Source: Orobanche coerulescens
Taxonomy: Eukaryota > Streptophyta > Magnoliopsida > Lamiales > Orobanchaceae
Direction: 5' to 3'
Assembly: GCA_033398695.1 (NCBI GenBank)
Contig: CM065812.1
Coordinates: 140,808,858 to 140,872,857, forward strand
Length of the DNA: 64,000 nucleotides
This document shows, piece after piece, positions 33,889 through 46,705 of the stretch. Each line of letters starts with the position of its first letter. Positions within the stretch are counted from its first letter, which is position 1. Both the position numbers and the translations under genes were made by a program. Under the pieces are notes generated by a model. That model was not told the origin of the DNA. It ran no database searches and saw nothing but the letters and a program-made list of their open reading frames with translations.

Positions 33889-34410
33889 CTAAAATTGATA
33901 AGAAAAGAAAACGATTCAACCTATGCATGTCTAAGAGATCGAAAACACTGCCTTTGAAAACTTTTCACCTTTGCCCGTCCCCAAAACCGGCTCCAATATA
34001 TTGAATAGTAGGGGCCCTTCTATTATTCAATATAGAAGTTCCAATTTCGGTTTCAGGTCTAGTTTCAAAATTTCACTTGCTCCTAGCCGTAATGATTTAA
34101 TTCACACTCATGGTAGATCTAAAAGGCCTAAATTCTCACATGGTAGATAGTAGCACTAAAGGCATATAATTATTCTCCTAGGCTAGTCTTTGGGATATGT
34201 CATAAATGGAGCATACTATTGTGTTTGATAAGTAATAAAATTTAAACCCAATTAGTAAATAAAACTTACTTGGTCAATGACTGCGCACCGTGACATCTTC
34301 ACCGCTAGTTTTTAATAAACTTTGTACAAGAGAAATAAAATGTTTTAAATTTGAGTCTAGACATCCCTAAGAAGGCCTAGTTCACTCAAATGAAAGGCTC
34401 GATACCAACT
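33889..34410 (-). other. Gypsy interior 1 leader and PBS
   Basis: About 520 bp of non-coding leader between the gag ATG and LTR 2. The PBS region at 34398-34408 reads GCTCGATACCA on the + strand, one base short of the intact GCTCTGATACCA seen at 42041-42052. No other feature. Confidence 0.7.
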
Positions 34411-34426
34411 TGTAACACCTAAAATT

Positions 34427-34463
<37 letters not shown>

Positions 34464-37077
34464 TTTATATAAAGTTTGACACCAATTCATAAAGGAACTT
34501 CATTTATTTAATTTAATAAGCCAATAATGGCAATCAAGTTATCAAACTTCTAAAGAAAACATCATAAGTAAAATTTTCTAATATAGAAATGTCAAAAGCG
34601 GAAGTACTAAAAATGTTCATTGACTTAATATAAATCGCAGGTGTCACGAATGCTCCCGTCACCCATAGCCTCTTTAATCGTAATACCCGAAAATGTTAAG
34701 TAAAACCGTAAGCACAAAGCTTAGTGAATTCAAACACAACATTATACCAATATCCACAATCACTAGACCTAGATTTAAATATATGGTTATAACATTTAAA
34801 CATAAGCCAAGAACAAATCAAGGCTCATAAGGAGGGCTAGTAGGTTACCCGCATCTCACAAACCGAAGAGTATTGGGTTAATCTTACCCTCACCTCACAT
34901 CCCGGAGGGTATTGGAGTAATTATACCTAACCACGCGCACCGGACAAAAGCCGGATAATTGCTATGATCCCCTCAACAATAATCATACAAAGGCACATGT
35001 ATGATTAACAATTTAATCATGCATTCATATTATCATACCATAATAATAATTTAACACTCACGTGCTAACCTAGCAGTCATAAATATTGAGATAATGGAGT
35101 GAGAGAACTCACCTTCAATACTTAAGGGAGATTGCTAAATCAAAACTGGCTACCACACTTGAGCAAATGCCAAAACTTCACCTATTATAAACTAGGAGTT
35201 AGGATATACCCAAAGATGAAGCTTAAAGACTTAAACAAAAATCTGGACAGCAAGGTCTAAAAACAGACCCGCTGTTAAAGATGGATTTACTTAATTTTCC
35301 TAAGTATTAACATATCAATATTAAATTTTTCTAAGAAACTAGAGTCTTTCCCCTTTTTAAAACAGTAAAGAACTCACTCTAACTCCAAAATATGAATTTA
35401 TTATGATGCTTTTAAATAGACATCGCTGTGCAGTCCCAAATCATAGGAATCAGTAGTGTTGGCCAATTCTACCCAACTTATGGGTAGACATCGTCCAAAC
35501 TAAAAATCACAGAGATAATAGACATAAATACCAAAGTCTCAGAGTTGGAATCGACCAAAAAGGGTTTCCCAAACTCTAGATATGAAATTCACAACATGAC
35601 TAATTACAAAACCCTTAAAAGCTGATGACAGAAAACTGATCTGGAGTGTGAACTCAATATGACCAAGAAATACTTGGAGATAACATCCCATAAACTCCAG
35701 ATCACAACTTTAGGTCATAACACACATGTGGGAACTTGGAATCCCATTAGATCATTTCCCAAGCCCTAGAAACGAATAAAACAAGTTGACCTATCAGATC
35801 AGACCCGGATCAGACCTACCAGCAAAAGTGCTGTTCTTGCCCATGGATAAAGTTCTAATTAGTGAGAGTGACCTTCATAAGAAAGTTACCCAACACAATT
35901 TGTAAACTTTTGGCACAGGTTTGAGATCCGTTTGAGTTATAGAATTCAAGTTATGATTTTTGTAAGATGACTACAAATCTGATGGAAACGGAATCGTAGC
36001 CAACCCTTAATCTTTTTAACCAATCCATTCCTCTCCCTTTTGAAACAAATTCCTAGCTGTGTTTATCACCCAAATTCAGTCCCCTATGAACATGGTGGCA
36101 CTAAAAAGGGCTAGGGGTCATTGGCATTTCATTTATTCACAAGGAAAAGAATCAAATCAACATAATATATGACAAACCACTTAAACTCATAATTTTCCCC
36201 TTTTTTTAAGGGTTCCTTGATCTTTCAAATACACAAACATTTATATACACATCTTAGAAGATGCTATAAAGTTGTATACTTAGATCTAAATATATTGATA
36301 TGGATATGTTGAGAATCAAAATAATAACTAACAAGAATTATAACCATTCACAAGATCTATCACATTTTATCACCTAAATAAAACTTGGTGATTTCCATGA
36401 TTCATTTAGACCTTGTATTTTTATATAATCATCTAGATCCATCATACACCATGTATAGGGTGTAGATATAATCTAGAGATGATGATAACATACAACTTAT
36501 AACAATAACAACATTGGTTAAAACCATAAGATCTATCTTCTTTAAATCACACAAGTTACAACTTGATGATTTTTATGAATCATATAGATCTTTTATATAA
36601 TATGATCATCTAGGCTCATCATACACCATGTATAGGAGATGGTGATGAATTTTCTAGATGATAAACAACACTTAAAACAATTAATTGATTATAAATCAAA
36701 AGAAAAGATTAAAACACCTTAAAGATCTTACCTTAGCTTGTTACACCAACAAGGAAATGAAGGAGAAGATGATTGTGGCTTGGAAGAGAAAAATGAGAGA
36801 GAGGGGAGATGGGATCGGCCGAAATGAGGAAGAAAAGGAGGGAGTTAGGGTTTGTGATATTTTTATAAGTCATTTTAGGATAAAGCCTAATGACTACACT
36901 AATGGGCTAGGCTCAAAACTCATTTCTTACTAGCCCAATATAATTAAATCTTTTAATTAACTTAGCCCAAACTTGTATTTTAATCTAACTTGGCTAATTA
37001 ATTAAACCCATCATTTAAAATAATTAAATACCATGAAAATAATTAACGTACCGAAAAAAAAGAAACCGAGCGTTACA
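34411..37077 (-). repeat. Gypsy LTR 2 (shared middle LTR)
   Basis: Close to LTRs 1 and 3, but with small changes at CAG/CTG sites. For example, GCAGTGTGTCACG in LTRs 1 and 3 is GCAGGTGTCACG near 34637, and the acceptor-like CAG is CGG near 34689. It acts as 3' LTR of interior 2 and 5' LTR of interior 1. Confidence 0.9.
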
Positions 37078-37088
37078 ACTCTCCCCTA

Positions 37089-37742
37089 CTAAGAAGGGAC
37101 TTCGGCCTCGAAGTCAGTCCCTCTGAATAACTCGGGATAATGCGCCCTCATCTCGTCTTCAGGTTCCCATGTACACTCAGATCCCTTCCTATGCTGCCAC
37201 TGAACCTTAACAGAATAAACAGTCTTACCGCTCCGAAGGGTCTTTGACTTTCGATCAACAACCGCGATAGGTTTCTCAACATAGTTGAGCCATTCATCAA
37301 TTTGGATGTCTTCCAGAGGTACTACGTCGGTATCGTCAACAATGCACTTCCTCAACTGAGACACGTGGAAGGTGTTATGAATCAAACTAAGCTCGTCAGG
37401 CAGCTCCAACCGGTACGCTACTTTACCAACGCGAGCTATGATCTTATAAGGTCCAATAAACCGAGGTCCCAGCTTCCCACGCTTGCGGAACCTAATCACA
37501 CCCTTCCAAGGGGAGACCTTTAATAACACATGATCCCCAACCTGAAACTCAAGATCGGAGCATCGGTTATCTGCATAACTCTTCTGACGACTCCTAGCGG
37601 TGACCAAATGATCCCTGATCATTTTGATTTTCTCCGTGGTCTGCAAAACAATATCGGTGCTACCGAGCACCCTCTGTCCAACCTCACCCCAACACACTGG
37701 GGTTCTACACTTCCTACCATACAAAGGCCTCATACGGGGCAT
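37089..37742 (-). pseudogene. Gypsy interior 2: integrase C-terminal part with chromodomain-like tail
   Basis: An uninterrupted 217-residue minus-strand frame. It contains LYGRKCRTPVCWGEVGQR, the GPRFIGPYKI GPY/F-type module and the HVSQLRKC motif, then a VKVQWQHRKG...CTWEPEDEMRAHYPELF tail matching the chromodomain remnant of chromoviruses. The tail plus the long LTRs point to the Tekay/Del group. It is in frame with nothing upstream because of a break between 37743 and 38006, so it is marked as a pseudogene. Confidence 0.85.
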
Positions 37743-37784
37743 GTCGATGCTTGAATGATAATCGTTGTTATATGAAAACTTCGG

Positions 37785-38624
37785 CTAAATGAAGATGATC
37801 ATCCCAACCGCTCCAAAATCAATTGCACATGCCCGAAGCATGTCCTCCAAAGTCTGTATCGTCCGCTCACTCGCCCATCGGTTTGCGGATGGAACGCGAT
37901 CTTGAAATGCAATCGGGTACCCAATTCTTCTTGGAATTTCGCCAAAATCGAGAGGTGAATCGAGTATCTCGATCGAGACAATAGATACGGGCACCCTGCA
38001 ATGAAACTATCTCCGAACAAACATCTCGGCCAATTTTTCAGCTGAAGAACTTTCCTTGATGGCCAGGAAATGAGCACTCTTCGTCAATCGATCCACAACT
38101 ACCCATATCGTATCCGCTCCCTTTGCAGTCTTAGGAAGTTTTGTAATAAAGTCCATGGTTAAGTGCTCCCATTTCCACTCAGGAATCTCCAAAGGTTGCA
38201 ATTTCCCATGAGGTTTCTGGTGTTCGGCTTTGACCTTCCGGCATGTCAGGCACTCTTCTACATATCGAGCCACATCATTCTTCATCCCGTGCCACCAATA
38301 ACCCTCACGAAGATCTCGGTACATTTTTGTAGCACCCGGATGAATAGAAAACTTGGACCTGTGAGCTTCTTCCATAAGAGTTTTCCGGTTCCCACCAGTA
38401 AATGGAACCCAAACCCTACCATAACGAGTTAGTAATCCACGCCCATCTCGCTCCATCTTAGGTAACTCATTCACGATCCTTTCACGATTTAGGTTCCCCT
38501 CGTGAGTCGCCACATCTTGAGCATCTCGAATCATACCCAATAATGATGTCTCCATAGTCATCCGAAGACATTTAGCTCGAATCGGTTCGACAGATTGCTT
38601 ACGATCGAGTGCGTCGGCTACCAC
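37785..38624 (-). pseudogene. Gypsy interior 2: integrase N-terminal and catalytic core
   Basis: 38007-38624 is one frame. It holds the end of RNase H ([13 protein letters not shown]), the spacer, the integrase zinc-binding domain (YVEECLTCRKVKAEH) and the core start with the first catalytic Asp (LTMDFITKLPK). The next parts of the core (second Asp and Glu) are split over other frames in 37785-38077. About 240 bp between blocks are frameshifted. Confidence 0.85.
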
Positions 38625-39538
38625 ATTAGCTTTACTGGGGTGGTAGTGAATCTCACAAATCGTAATCTTTCACCACATCTAACCATCTAACTGCCTCATA
38701 TTCAAATCCCGCTGATCGAAAAGGTACTTCAAACTTTTATGGTCAGTGTAAATGATACACTTAACCCCGTAAAGGTAGTGCCTCCATATCTTGAGAGCAA
38801 AAACAACAGCTCCTAATTCCAGGTCATGAGTGGGGTAGTTCCTTTCGTGCGGTTTTAGTGGCGAGACGCATAAGCTATCACCTTACCCGTTGCATCAACA
38901 CAAAGACCAAAACCCGGGAGGGATGCGTCGCAAGACACTACCATGTCCTCCACTCCTTCCGTAAAGTCAAAACCGGGCATTACATGCAGCGTCTTAAGAT
39001 CTTCGAATGCAAACTGTTGTTCCGGACCCCAAACAAATTTCTCCGACTTCTTGGTCAATCGCGTAAGAGGTAGAACAATCTTTGAGAAATTTTCAATAAA
39101 CCTATGATAGTAACCGGCCAAACCCAAGAAACTACGAATCTCCGAAGGCGATTTAGGAGCTTCCCATTTCTTAACCGCATCAATCTTGGCCGGATCGACC
39201 TTGATACCTTCCTTGTTCACCACGTGGCCCAAGAATTGAACCTCTTCTAACCAAAATTCACACTTAGAAAATTTAGCATAAAGCCGTTCTCTCCGTAGTG
39301 TCTCAAGAAGTTCCCGAATGTGCTTTTCATGCTCCTCCCTGGTCTTAGAATAGACCAAAATATCGTCAATAAACACAATGACCGAACGGTCGAGCATCGG
39401 ACCACACACCCGATTCATAAGATCCATAAAAGCAGTGGGTGCATTAGTGAGTCCGAAAGGCATCACCACAAATTCAAAGTGTCCGTATCGAGTTCGAAAC
39501 GCCGTTTTCTCAATGTCACAGTCACGAACTCGCATCTA
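38625..39538 (-). pseudogene. Gypsy interior 2: RT catalytic half and RNase H
   Basis: 38855-39535 encodes 226 residues with the fingers/palm ([14 protein letters not shown]), the catalytic [11 protein letters not shown], the thumb ([18 protein letters not shown]) and the first RNase H Asp ([16 protein letters not shown]). RNase H continues frameshifted to 38625. The TAG at 39536-39538 interrupts RT at the same codon as in interior 1. Confidence 0.9.
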
Positions 39539-40343
39539 ATGATAACCGGAACGCAAATCAATCTTGGAAAACCAAGACGCTCCTTGGAGTTGGTCGAAAA
39601 GATCATCGATACGAGGTAAAGGATAACGGTTCTTTATCGTGAGTTTATTCAACTCCCGATAATCTATGCACATTCTTTGAGAGCCGTCCTTCTTCTTCGC
39701 GAAAAGTATAGGAGCACCCCACGGCGAGAAACTTGGCCGTATAAACCCCTTATCGCTAAGCTCCTGTAACTGATCTTGAAGCTCTTTCATCTCAGATGGC
39801 GCCAAACGATAAGGAGATTTGGCGATCGGAACAGCGCCAGGTACTAAATCAATGCGAAACTCCACTTGCCTAATAGGTGGCAAACCCGGGAGTTCCTCAG
39901 GAAAGACGTCACCAAAGTCGGAAACAACTGGAACATTATCGAGTGCAATAGCAGAGGTACAAGAATCAAGATCCAAATGGGGAATATCTCCTTGAATAAT
40001 AAGTTCTCCACCCCTAGGGTTTTGAACACGAACTTGTCTCTTGCGACAAAGAATTTCTGCATCGAATGCATCGAGCCAATCCATACCCACAATAACGCAA
40101 AGTTCCCTCATAGCAATAGGGATAAGATCAATGGGGAATTCAACTCCCGAAAATTCAAGGGTACAACCCCGATAAACATCGAACGAAGATAGTTCGATTG
40201 TCGGCAACTTCGATAACCATGGGACGTGCTAGTTTCCCGACACCACGCCCAAACGATTTATGAACGTGCGTGACACGAAGGAGTGAGTAGCGCTTAATCA
40301 AACATAACAATGGCGGTGGTGAGAATCCAATGTATAAGTGCAC
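39536..40343 (-). pseudogene. Gypsy interior 2: protease end and RT N-terminal half
   Basis: 39536-40207 encodes the protease C-terminus ([15 protein letters not shown]), the linker (PEELPGLPP), and the RT start ([36 protein letters not shown]), ending at TAG. 40155-40343 carries more protease in a shifted frame. The Asp-Ser/Thr-Gly active site could not be found intact in frame. Confidence 0.85.
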
Positions 40344-40419
40344 GATTCATAATATTTAAGCAATAAATCAATTACTCTATGGCATAGCATAAGATAAAAG
40401 ATAAGGAAGAGATGTTTAC

Positions 40420-41530
40420 TCACGGCCGCAGGCTTCGCAGCTCCTCCCTCGTAAGCCGGTGGACACGTCCTCGTGTCAACATAGTTGGTCCGTTAGAGGT
40501 CGGGCGATTGGGATTTGCATTCCCATTCTTCTTGACTTTGGGCAATCGCTTCTTGTGCCCTTCTCTTGGCAATTGTAACAAATCGGTACTGCCGCAATGA
40601 TGGTAGTAACTGGGGATCAGAATGGCTTTTGGAGCCTTGCAATTCTTCCAGTGATGCCCTTCCTTCTTACAGTTATAACACACCATTGGGGGTCGATCAC
40701 CCTGCTTCGCAGATGGCTTGTATTCATATCTTGGTTTATCCCCAAATTTTGTCTTCTTATGAGCCTCATTAGAAGTTTTAGAAAAAGTGCTCTCCAGTTT
40801 CCTCTTAGATTGAGTTTGCAGCTCAATCTCTCTCTTTCGGGCTGCCCCCATGACTGCACCCAAGGTCGCAAAGTCTTGCATGCTCACAAATTCCCGGATG
40901 TCGGTACGTAAAATCGAGATGTACCGACTAACAAGCCATGCTTCATCTCCAGCAAAAGTAGGACAGAAAGAAAGCATCTCCATGAACTTGGCGTTCAGAT
41001 CACTAACAGACTCAGTGGTCTGTTGTAACGCCATGAACTCCTGCATCATTCTTTGTTGCTCCACCCTAGGCACATACCGTGCCTCGAACCACTCCACAAC
41101 CGGCCCAAGTAATCGCCCCATGCCTTCTTCACTCATTCTTCCCGTGGTGGTGTTCCACCATGTCTTACCCCGCTCTCAGTGGTTCTTTGCTACCAACACT
41201 CTAAACCGGTCCGGGCACCCTATAGTCATAAAGGCGCCCTCCACGTCGATAACCGGCTTAGTCGCATCGGATCGTCCTCCCCATCCCAATGAGGTGGGCT
41301 GCCCTTGCCGAACTTCCCGTAGTTCAACATTAAATCACGACGGGAGGATCGGGAGCCCTCCCCGTGCGGAGGTGCATCCGCCATGCACTCATCTAGCGAG
41401 CACGAACTTGATCAATGATGTTAGCCGTGACATTCGGAATGATCTCGTTAAAAGCATTATTGAACTCCTCAAAGAACGAGTTCCCTAACTTGAGCTATTT
41501 GAATTGCATTGAGGCGAGCAAAGGAGCCAT
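40420..41530 (-). pseudogene. Gypsy interior 2: gag
   Basis: The 40420-41136 frame contains the retrotransposon gag core (RMMQEFMALQQTTESVSDLNAKF) and a first zinc knuckle (CYNCKKEGHHWKNC, CX2CX4HX4C). A second knuckle near 40560 is off frame. The N-terminus (ATG at 41528-41530) is separated by frameshifts. Gag would package the element RNA. Here it is broken. Confidence 0.85.
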
Positions 41531-42055
41531 CTAAAATTGATAAGAAAAGAAAACGATTCAACCTATGCATGTCTAAGAGATCGAAAACACTCATTTCGAA
41601 AACTTTTCACCTTGCCCCGTCCCCAAAACCGGCTCCAATATATTGAATAGTAGGGGCCCTTCTATTATTCAATATAGAAGTTCCAATTTCGGTTTCAGGT
41701 CTAGTTTCAAAATTTCACTTGCTCCTAGCCGTAATGCTTTAATTCACACTCATGGTAGATCTAAAAGGCCTAAATTCTCACATGGTAGATAGTAGCACTA
41801 AAGGCATATAATTATTCTCCTAGGCTAGTCTTTGGGATATGTCATAAATGGAGCATACTATTGTGTTTGATAAGTAATAAAATTTAAACCCAATTAGTAA
41901 ATAAAACTTACTTGGCTGGCTGACCGGCGCACCGTGACATCTTCACTGCTAGTTTTTAATAAACTTTGTACAAGAGAAATAAACTGTTTTAAATTTGAGT
42001 CTAGACATCCCTAAGAAGGCCTAGTTCACTCAAATGAAAGGCTCTGATACCAACT
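41531..42055 (-). other. Gypsy interior 2 leader with PBS (42041-42052)
   Basis: About 520 bp of leader, near-identical to 33889-34410. The PBS TGGTATCAGAGC (minus strand, 42041-42052) is an exact tRNA-iMet match, three bases from LTR 3. No gene. Confidence 0.85.
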
Positions 42056-44715
42056 TGTAACACCCAAAATTTATATTATATATATATATATATATTTTTT
42101 TTTTTATATAAAGTTTGACACCAATTCATAAAGGAACTTCATTTATTTAATTTAATAAGCCAATAATGGCAGTCAAGTTATCAAACTTCTAAAGAAAACA
42201 TCATAAGTAAAATTTTCTAATATAGAAATGTCAAAAGCGGAAGTACTAAAAATGTTCATTGACTTAATATAAATCGCAGTGTGTCACGAATGCTCCCGTC
42301 AGTCCATAGCCTCTTTAATTGTAATACCTGAAAATGTTAAGTAAAACCGTAAGCACAAAGCTTAGTGAATTCAAACACAACATTATACCAATATCCACAA
42401 TCACTAGACCTAGATTTAAATATATGGTTATAACATTTAAACATAAGCCAAGAACAAATCAAGGCTCATAAGGAGGGCTAGTAGGTTACCCGCATCTCAC
42501 AAACCGAAGAGTATTGGGTTAATCTTACCCTCACCTCACATCCCGGAGGGTATTGGAGTAATTATACCTAACCACGCGCACCGGACAAAAGCCGGATAAT
42601 TGCTATGATCCCCTCAACAATAATCATACAGTGCACATGTATGATTAACAATTTAATCATGCATTCATATTATCATACCATAATAATAATTTAACACTCA
42701 CGTGCTAACCTAGCAGTCATAAATATTGAGATAATGGAGTGAGAGAACTCACCTTGAATACTTAAGGGAGATTGCTAAATCAAAACTGGCTACCACACTT
42801 GAGCAAATGCCAAAACTTCACCTATTATAAACTAGGAGTTAGGATATACCCAAAGATGAAGCTTAAAGACTTAAACAAAAATCTGGACAGCAAGGTCTAA
42901 AAACAGACCCGCTGTTAAAGATGGATTTACTTAATTTTCCTAAGTATTAACATATCAATATTAAATTTTTCTAAGAAACTAGAGTCTTTCCCCTTTTTAA
43001 AACAGTAAAGAACTCACTCTAACTCCAAAATATGAATTTATTATGATGCTTTTAAAAAGACATCGCTGTGCAGTCCCAAATCATAGGAATCAGTAGTGTT
43101 GGCCAATTCTACCCAACTTGTGGGTAGACATCATCCAAACTAAAAATCACAGAGATAATAGACATAAATACCAAAGTCTCAGAGTTGGAATCGACCAAAA
43201 AGGGTTTCCCAAACTCTAGATATGAAATTCACAACATGACTAATTACACAACCCTTAAAAGCTGATGATAGAAAACTGATCTGGAGTGTGAACTCAATAT
43301 GACCAAGAAATACTTGGAGATAACATCCCATAAACTCCAGATCACAACTTTAGGTCATAACACACATGTGGGAACTTGGAATCCCATTAGATCATTTCCC
43401 AAGCCCTAGAAACGAATAAAACAAGTTGACCTATCAGATCAGACCCGGATCAGACCTACCAGCAAAAGTGTTGTTCTTGCCCATGGATAAAGTCCTAATT
43501 AGTGAGAGTGACCTTCATAAGAAAGTTACCCAACACAATTTGTAAACTTTTGGCACAGGTTTGAGATCCGTTTGAGTTATAGAATTCAAGTTATGATTTT
43601 TGTAAGATGACTACAAATCTGATGGAAACAGAATCGTAGCCAACCCTTAATCTTTTTAACCAATCCATTCCTCTCCCTTTTGAAACACATTCCTAGCTGT
43701 GTTTATCACCCAAATTCAGTCCCCTATGAACATGGTGGCACTAAAAGGGCTAGGGGTCATTGGCATTTCATTTATTCACAAGGAAAAGAATCAAATCAAC
43801 ATAATATATGACAAACCACTTAAACTCATAATTTTCCCCTTTTTTAAGGGTTCCTTGATCTTTCAAATACACAAACATTTATATACACATCTTAGAAGAT
43901 GCTATAAAGTTGTATACTTAGATCTAAACATATTGATATGGATATGTTGAGAATCAAAATAATAACTAACAAGAATTATAACCATTCACAAGATCTATCA
44001 CATTTTATCACCTAAATAAAACTTGGTGATTTCCATGATTCATTTAGACCTTGTATTTTTATATAATCATCTAGATCCATCATACACCATGTATAGGGTG
44101 TAGATATAATCTAGAGATGATGATAACATACAACTTATAACAATAACAACATTGGTTAAAACCATAAGATCTATCTTCTTTAAATCACACAAGTTACAAC
44201 TTGATGATTTTTATGAATCATATAGATCTTTTACATAATATGATCATCTAGGCTCATCATACACCATGTATAGGAGATGGTGATGAATTTTCTAGATGAT
44301 AAACAACACTTAAAACAATTAATTGATTATAAATCAAAAGAAAAGATTAAAACACCTTAAAGATCTTACCTTAGCTTGTTACACCAACAAGGAAATGAAG
44401 GAGAAGATGATTGTGGCTTGGAAGAGAAAATGAGAGAGAGAGGGGAGATGGGATCGGCGAAATGAGGAAGAAAAGGAGGGAGTTAGGGTTTGTGATATTT
44501 TTATAAGTCATTTTAGGATAAAGCCTAATGACTACACTAATGGGCTAGGCTCAAAACTCATTTCTTACTAGCCCAATATAATTAAATCTTTTAATTAACT
44601 TAGCCCAAACTTGTATTTTAATCTAACTTGGCTAATTAATTAAACCCATCATTTAAAATAATTAAATACCATGAAAATAATTAACGTACCGAAAAAAAAG
44701 AAACCGAGCGTTACA
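42056..44715 (-). repeat. Gypsy LTR 3 (5'-most)
   Basis: TGTAACACCC...GCGTTACA, adjacent to PBS and followed by the TSD GAAGA. On the minus strand, a donor-like GCTAAG/GTAAGA at 44370/44369 and an acceptor-like TTTTCAG/GTATT at 42328 bound 2042 bp. It would drive transcription of interior 2. Confidence 0.9.
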
Positions 44716-44720
44716 GAAGA

Positions 44721-45941
44721 TTCCTAAAAAACGAGCTGAGCCACTCGGCTCGTGTACCGGACGTTCGTCAAACGACTCCGTTAAATACACTCCGTTTAAT
44801 TATCAATGTATTTATATTAATTAATTAATCTAATTAATTAATTATATCAAATACAAATATATTTCTCTAAGAAATATAATTTATGAATTAAATTAATTAC
44901 CCGGTTACTTAATTTAATTTCATAAGACCGATATTTGATTTATCCAATAAATCATAATTAGATATCCAATATCTAATATTAATAGAGAGATAATAAATTC
45001 ACATTTATCCGTCAACGCTCCTGATGCGCGACTCCGTAGGTCCGTCTCATCCGGCATTGGGAGGAACCAATGAGTGCGGGCAGCACTTAGCCAGAACCAT
45101 TATGTCGTGAATACTATATACGTATAGACCCTTTATCAGATATCCCGGTCAAGTCTTCGGGTCACGGTAAAGTCAAACCCTACTATTGACTAGACTCTAT
45201 ACATGTGTTAATGCAAATCAAGACCGACTGATTAATAGTGTATCTAATACGACTATATCAGAATTCTTTGGCCAACCACTCATGATCTTATTTGCCATTA
45301 ACCGTATAGGACATACGCCTGCTCACTAACAGGAGATAGAATCCTTTCTTGGCGTACAGTAAAGACTGCTACCTGCCCGTATAGTCCGCACTTCGAGGTC
45401 GACTCAGCAATTAAGCAAATGAGTCTAACTACTCTAATGACAAACTAAACGTCACAGGCACATCTTCTATTGAACCCTCAAGTCAAAGGTCCACGTATAT
45501 TATCACAACCTTTCGATTCGTCATCGACTCTCCGAGAGTGAATACTGTGTGAATGAATCGAGTATGAGTCGTGTTCGAGTATACTAGTCCCACCAATATA
45601 CTTTATAACTATGCTATCAAGACGTGCACACGTCCTAGCATCAGTTATAAAAGTCTTATTAAAACTTAATGCCCATTTAAGTTTATTGACTTGCGAACGA
45701 TTTACGTAAATAAACTTTAAACACTTCCAGTGTATTTTCTCTTATCCCATAATGAGAATGGAATGTTCAGTTTATTTACATTGACTTCACTTCAATGTTT
45801 ACCAAGTCAAGAATGCAATTGAAATACAATAAACAGTGAATTAATCGAATTGCCTTTTTATTATTTATTATTCCATAATTACAAGTACAATGCCCATACT
45901 CTATCATCCCCTGAGTGGCATTCGAGGGAATATTCCTAACA
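44721..45941 (-). repeat. Copia 3' LTR, proximal part
   Basis: Continues the LTR broken at 26791 and ends ATTCCTAACA next to the PPT. Compared with the right LTR it lacks 55 bp between two CCAG repeats (present at 62913-62967). It contains the intact target GTCCGTCTCATCCGG, equivalent to the site where Element 5 inserted. Confidence 0.9.
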
Positions 45942-45960
45942 ATCTCCCACTTGCACTCAA
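45942..45960 (-). other. Copia polypurine tract
   Basis: The minus strand reads GAGTGCAAGTGGGAGAT immediately before the LTR TGTTAGG. Confidence 0.75.
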
Positions 45961-46071
45961 TGCCACATATAATGGTATCCAATACCCATGTTCTTTAGAT
46001 GTCTTTCCAAGACAGCCTGAGATAATGGCTTAGTCAGCGGGTCAGAGACATTGTCTTCTGAGTCTACTCTT

Positions 46072-46705
46072 TGCAATGAAATATATCCTTTTCCACCATC
46101 TGTCGAATGATGTGGTACTTTCTCTCTATATGCTTGGTGTTGTGGTGAGCCCTCGGCTCCTTAGCTTGAGCGACAGCTTCATCATTATCACAGAATAGTG
46201 ATATAGGCAACTCCGCATTAGGGACCACTTAAAGTTCTTGTATAAACTTCTGCATCCAAAATGCTTCTTTGCTAGACTCTGAGGCAGCTTGATACTCTGC
46301 TTGGAAGGTGGAATCTGCAGTAGCAGTTTGCTTGGAGCTTCTCCAAGATACTGCTCCTCCATTGAGAGTAAACAAATACCCAAATGTCGACTTAGAGTCG
46401 TCATTGTCTCCTTGAAAATCAGAATCGGTCAATCCAATCACCTTCAGTTCTCCACCACCATAAGTAAGAACTAAATCTCTAGTTCTTCTTAAGTACTTAA
46501 GAATGTTCTTTACGGTAGTCCAATGTTCCCTTCCCGGGTTTGCTTGAAATTAACTTACCATACTCACAGCATAGGCTAAGTCTGGTCTCGTACACAACAT
46601 AGCGTACATGGGGCTACCCACTGCCGAGGCATAGGGTACCTTACTCATCTCTCTCTTGTCTTCCTCACTTTGAGGACACATTTTCGTGGTGAGATGAATT
46701 CCATG
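46072..46705 (-). pseudogene. Copia RNase H
   Basis: After a TGA at 46703-46705 that interrupts RT (between FLPM and HGIHL), the frame continues with PYASAVGSPMYAMLCTRPDLAYAV. A TAA near 46548 follows, then the RNase H domain: VIGLTDSDFQGD (first Asp), STFQAEYQAASESSKEA (Glu) and LFCDNDEAVAQAKEP (Asp). It ends near the HIERKYHIIRQMV motif. Both stops are in the pol frame. Confidence 0.85.

Larger units (their letters stand above)
26792..44715 (-). mobile_element. Gypsy (chromovirus-like) array: LTR-interior-LTR-interior-LTR
   Basis: Three LTRs of about 2.66 kb (26792-29460, 34411-37077, 42056-44715) alternate with two interiors of about 4.95 kb, all in the same orientation. One 5-bp TSD, GAAGA, flanks the whole array (26787-26791 and 44716-44720), and the single-copy site is seen at about 54530 in the other copia LTR. 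So this is one insertion whose middle LTR is shared. It probably arose by unequal recombination between two copies or by insertion of a tandem cDNA. An assembly duplication is the alternative. Confidence 0.85.

Noticed and set aside
37302..37523. Plus-strand frames within the gypsy interiors
   Set aside because: They are shadows of the minus-strand integrase/RT frames, which have catalytic motifs.
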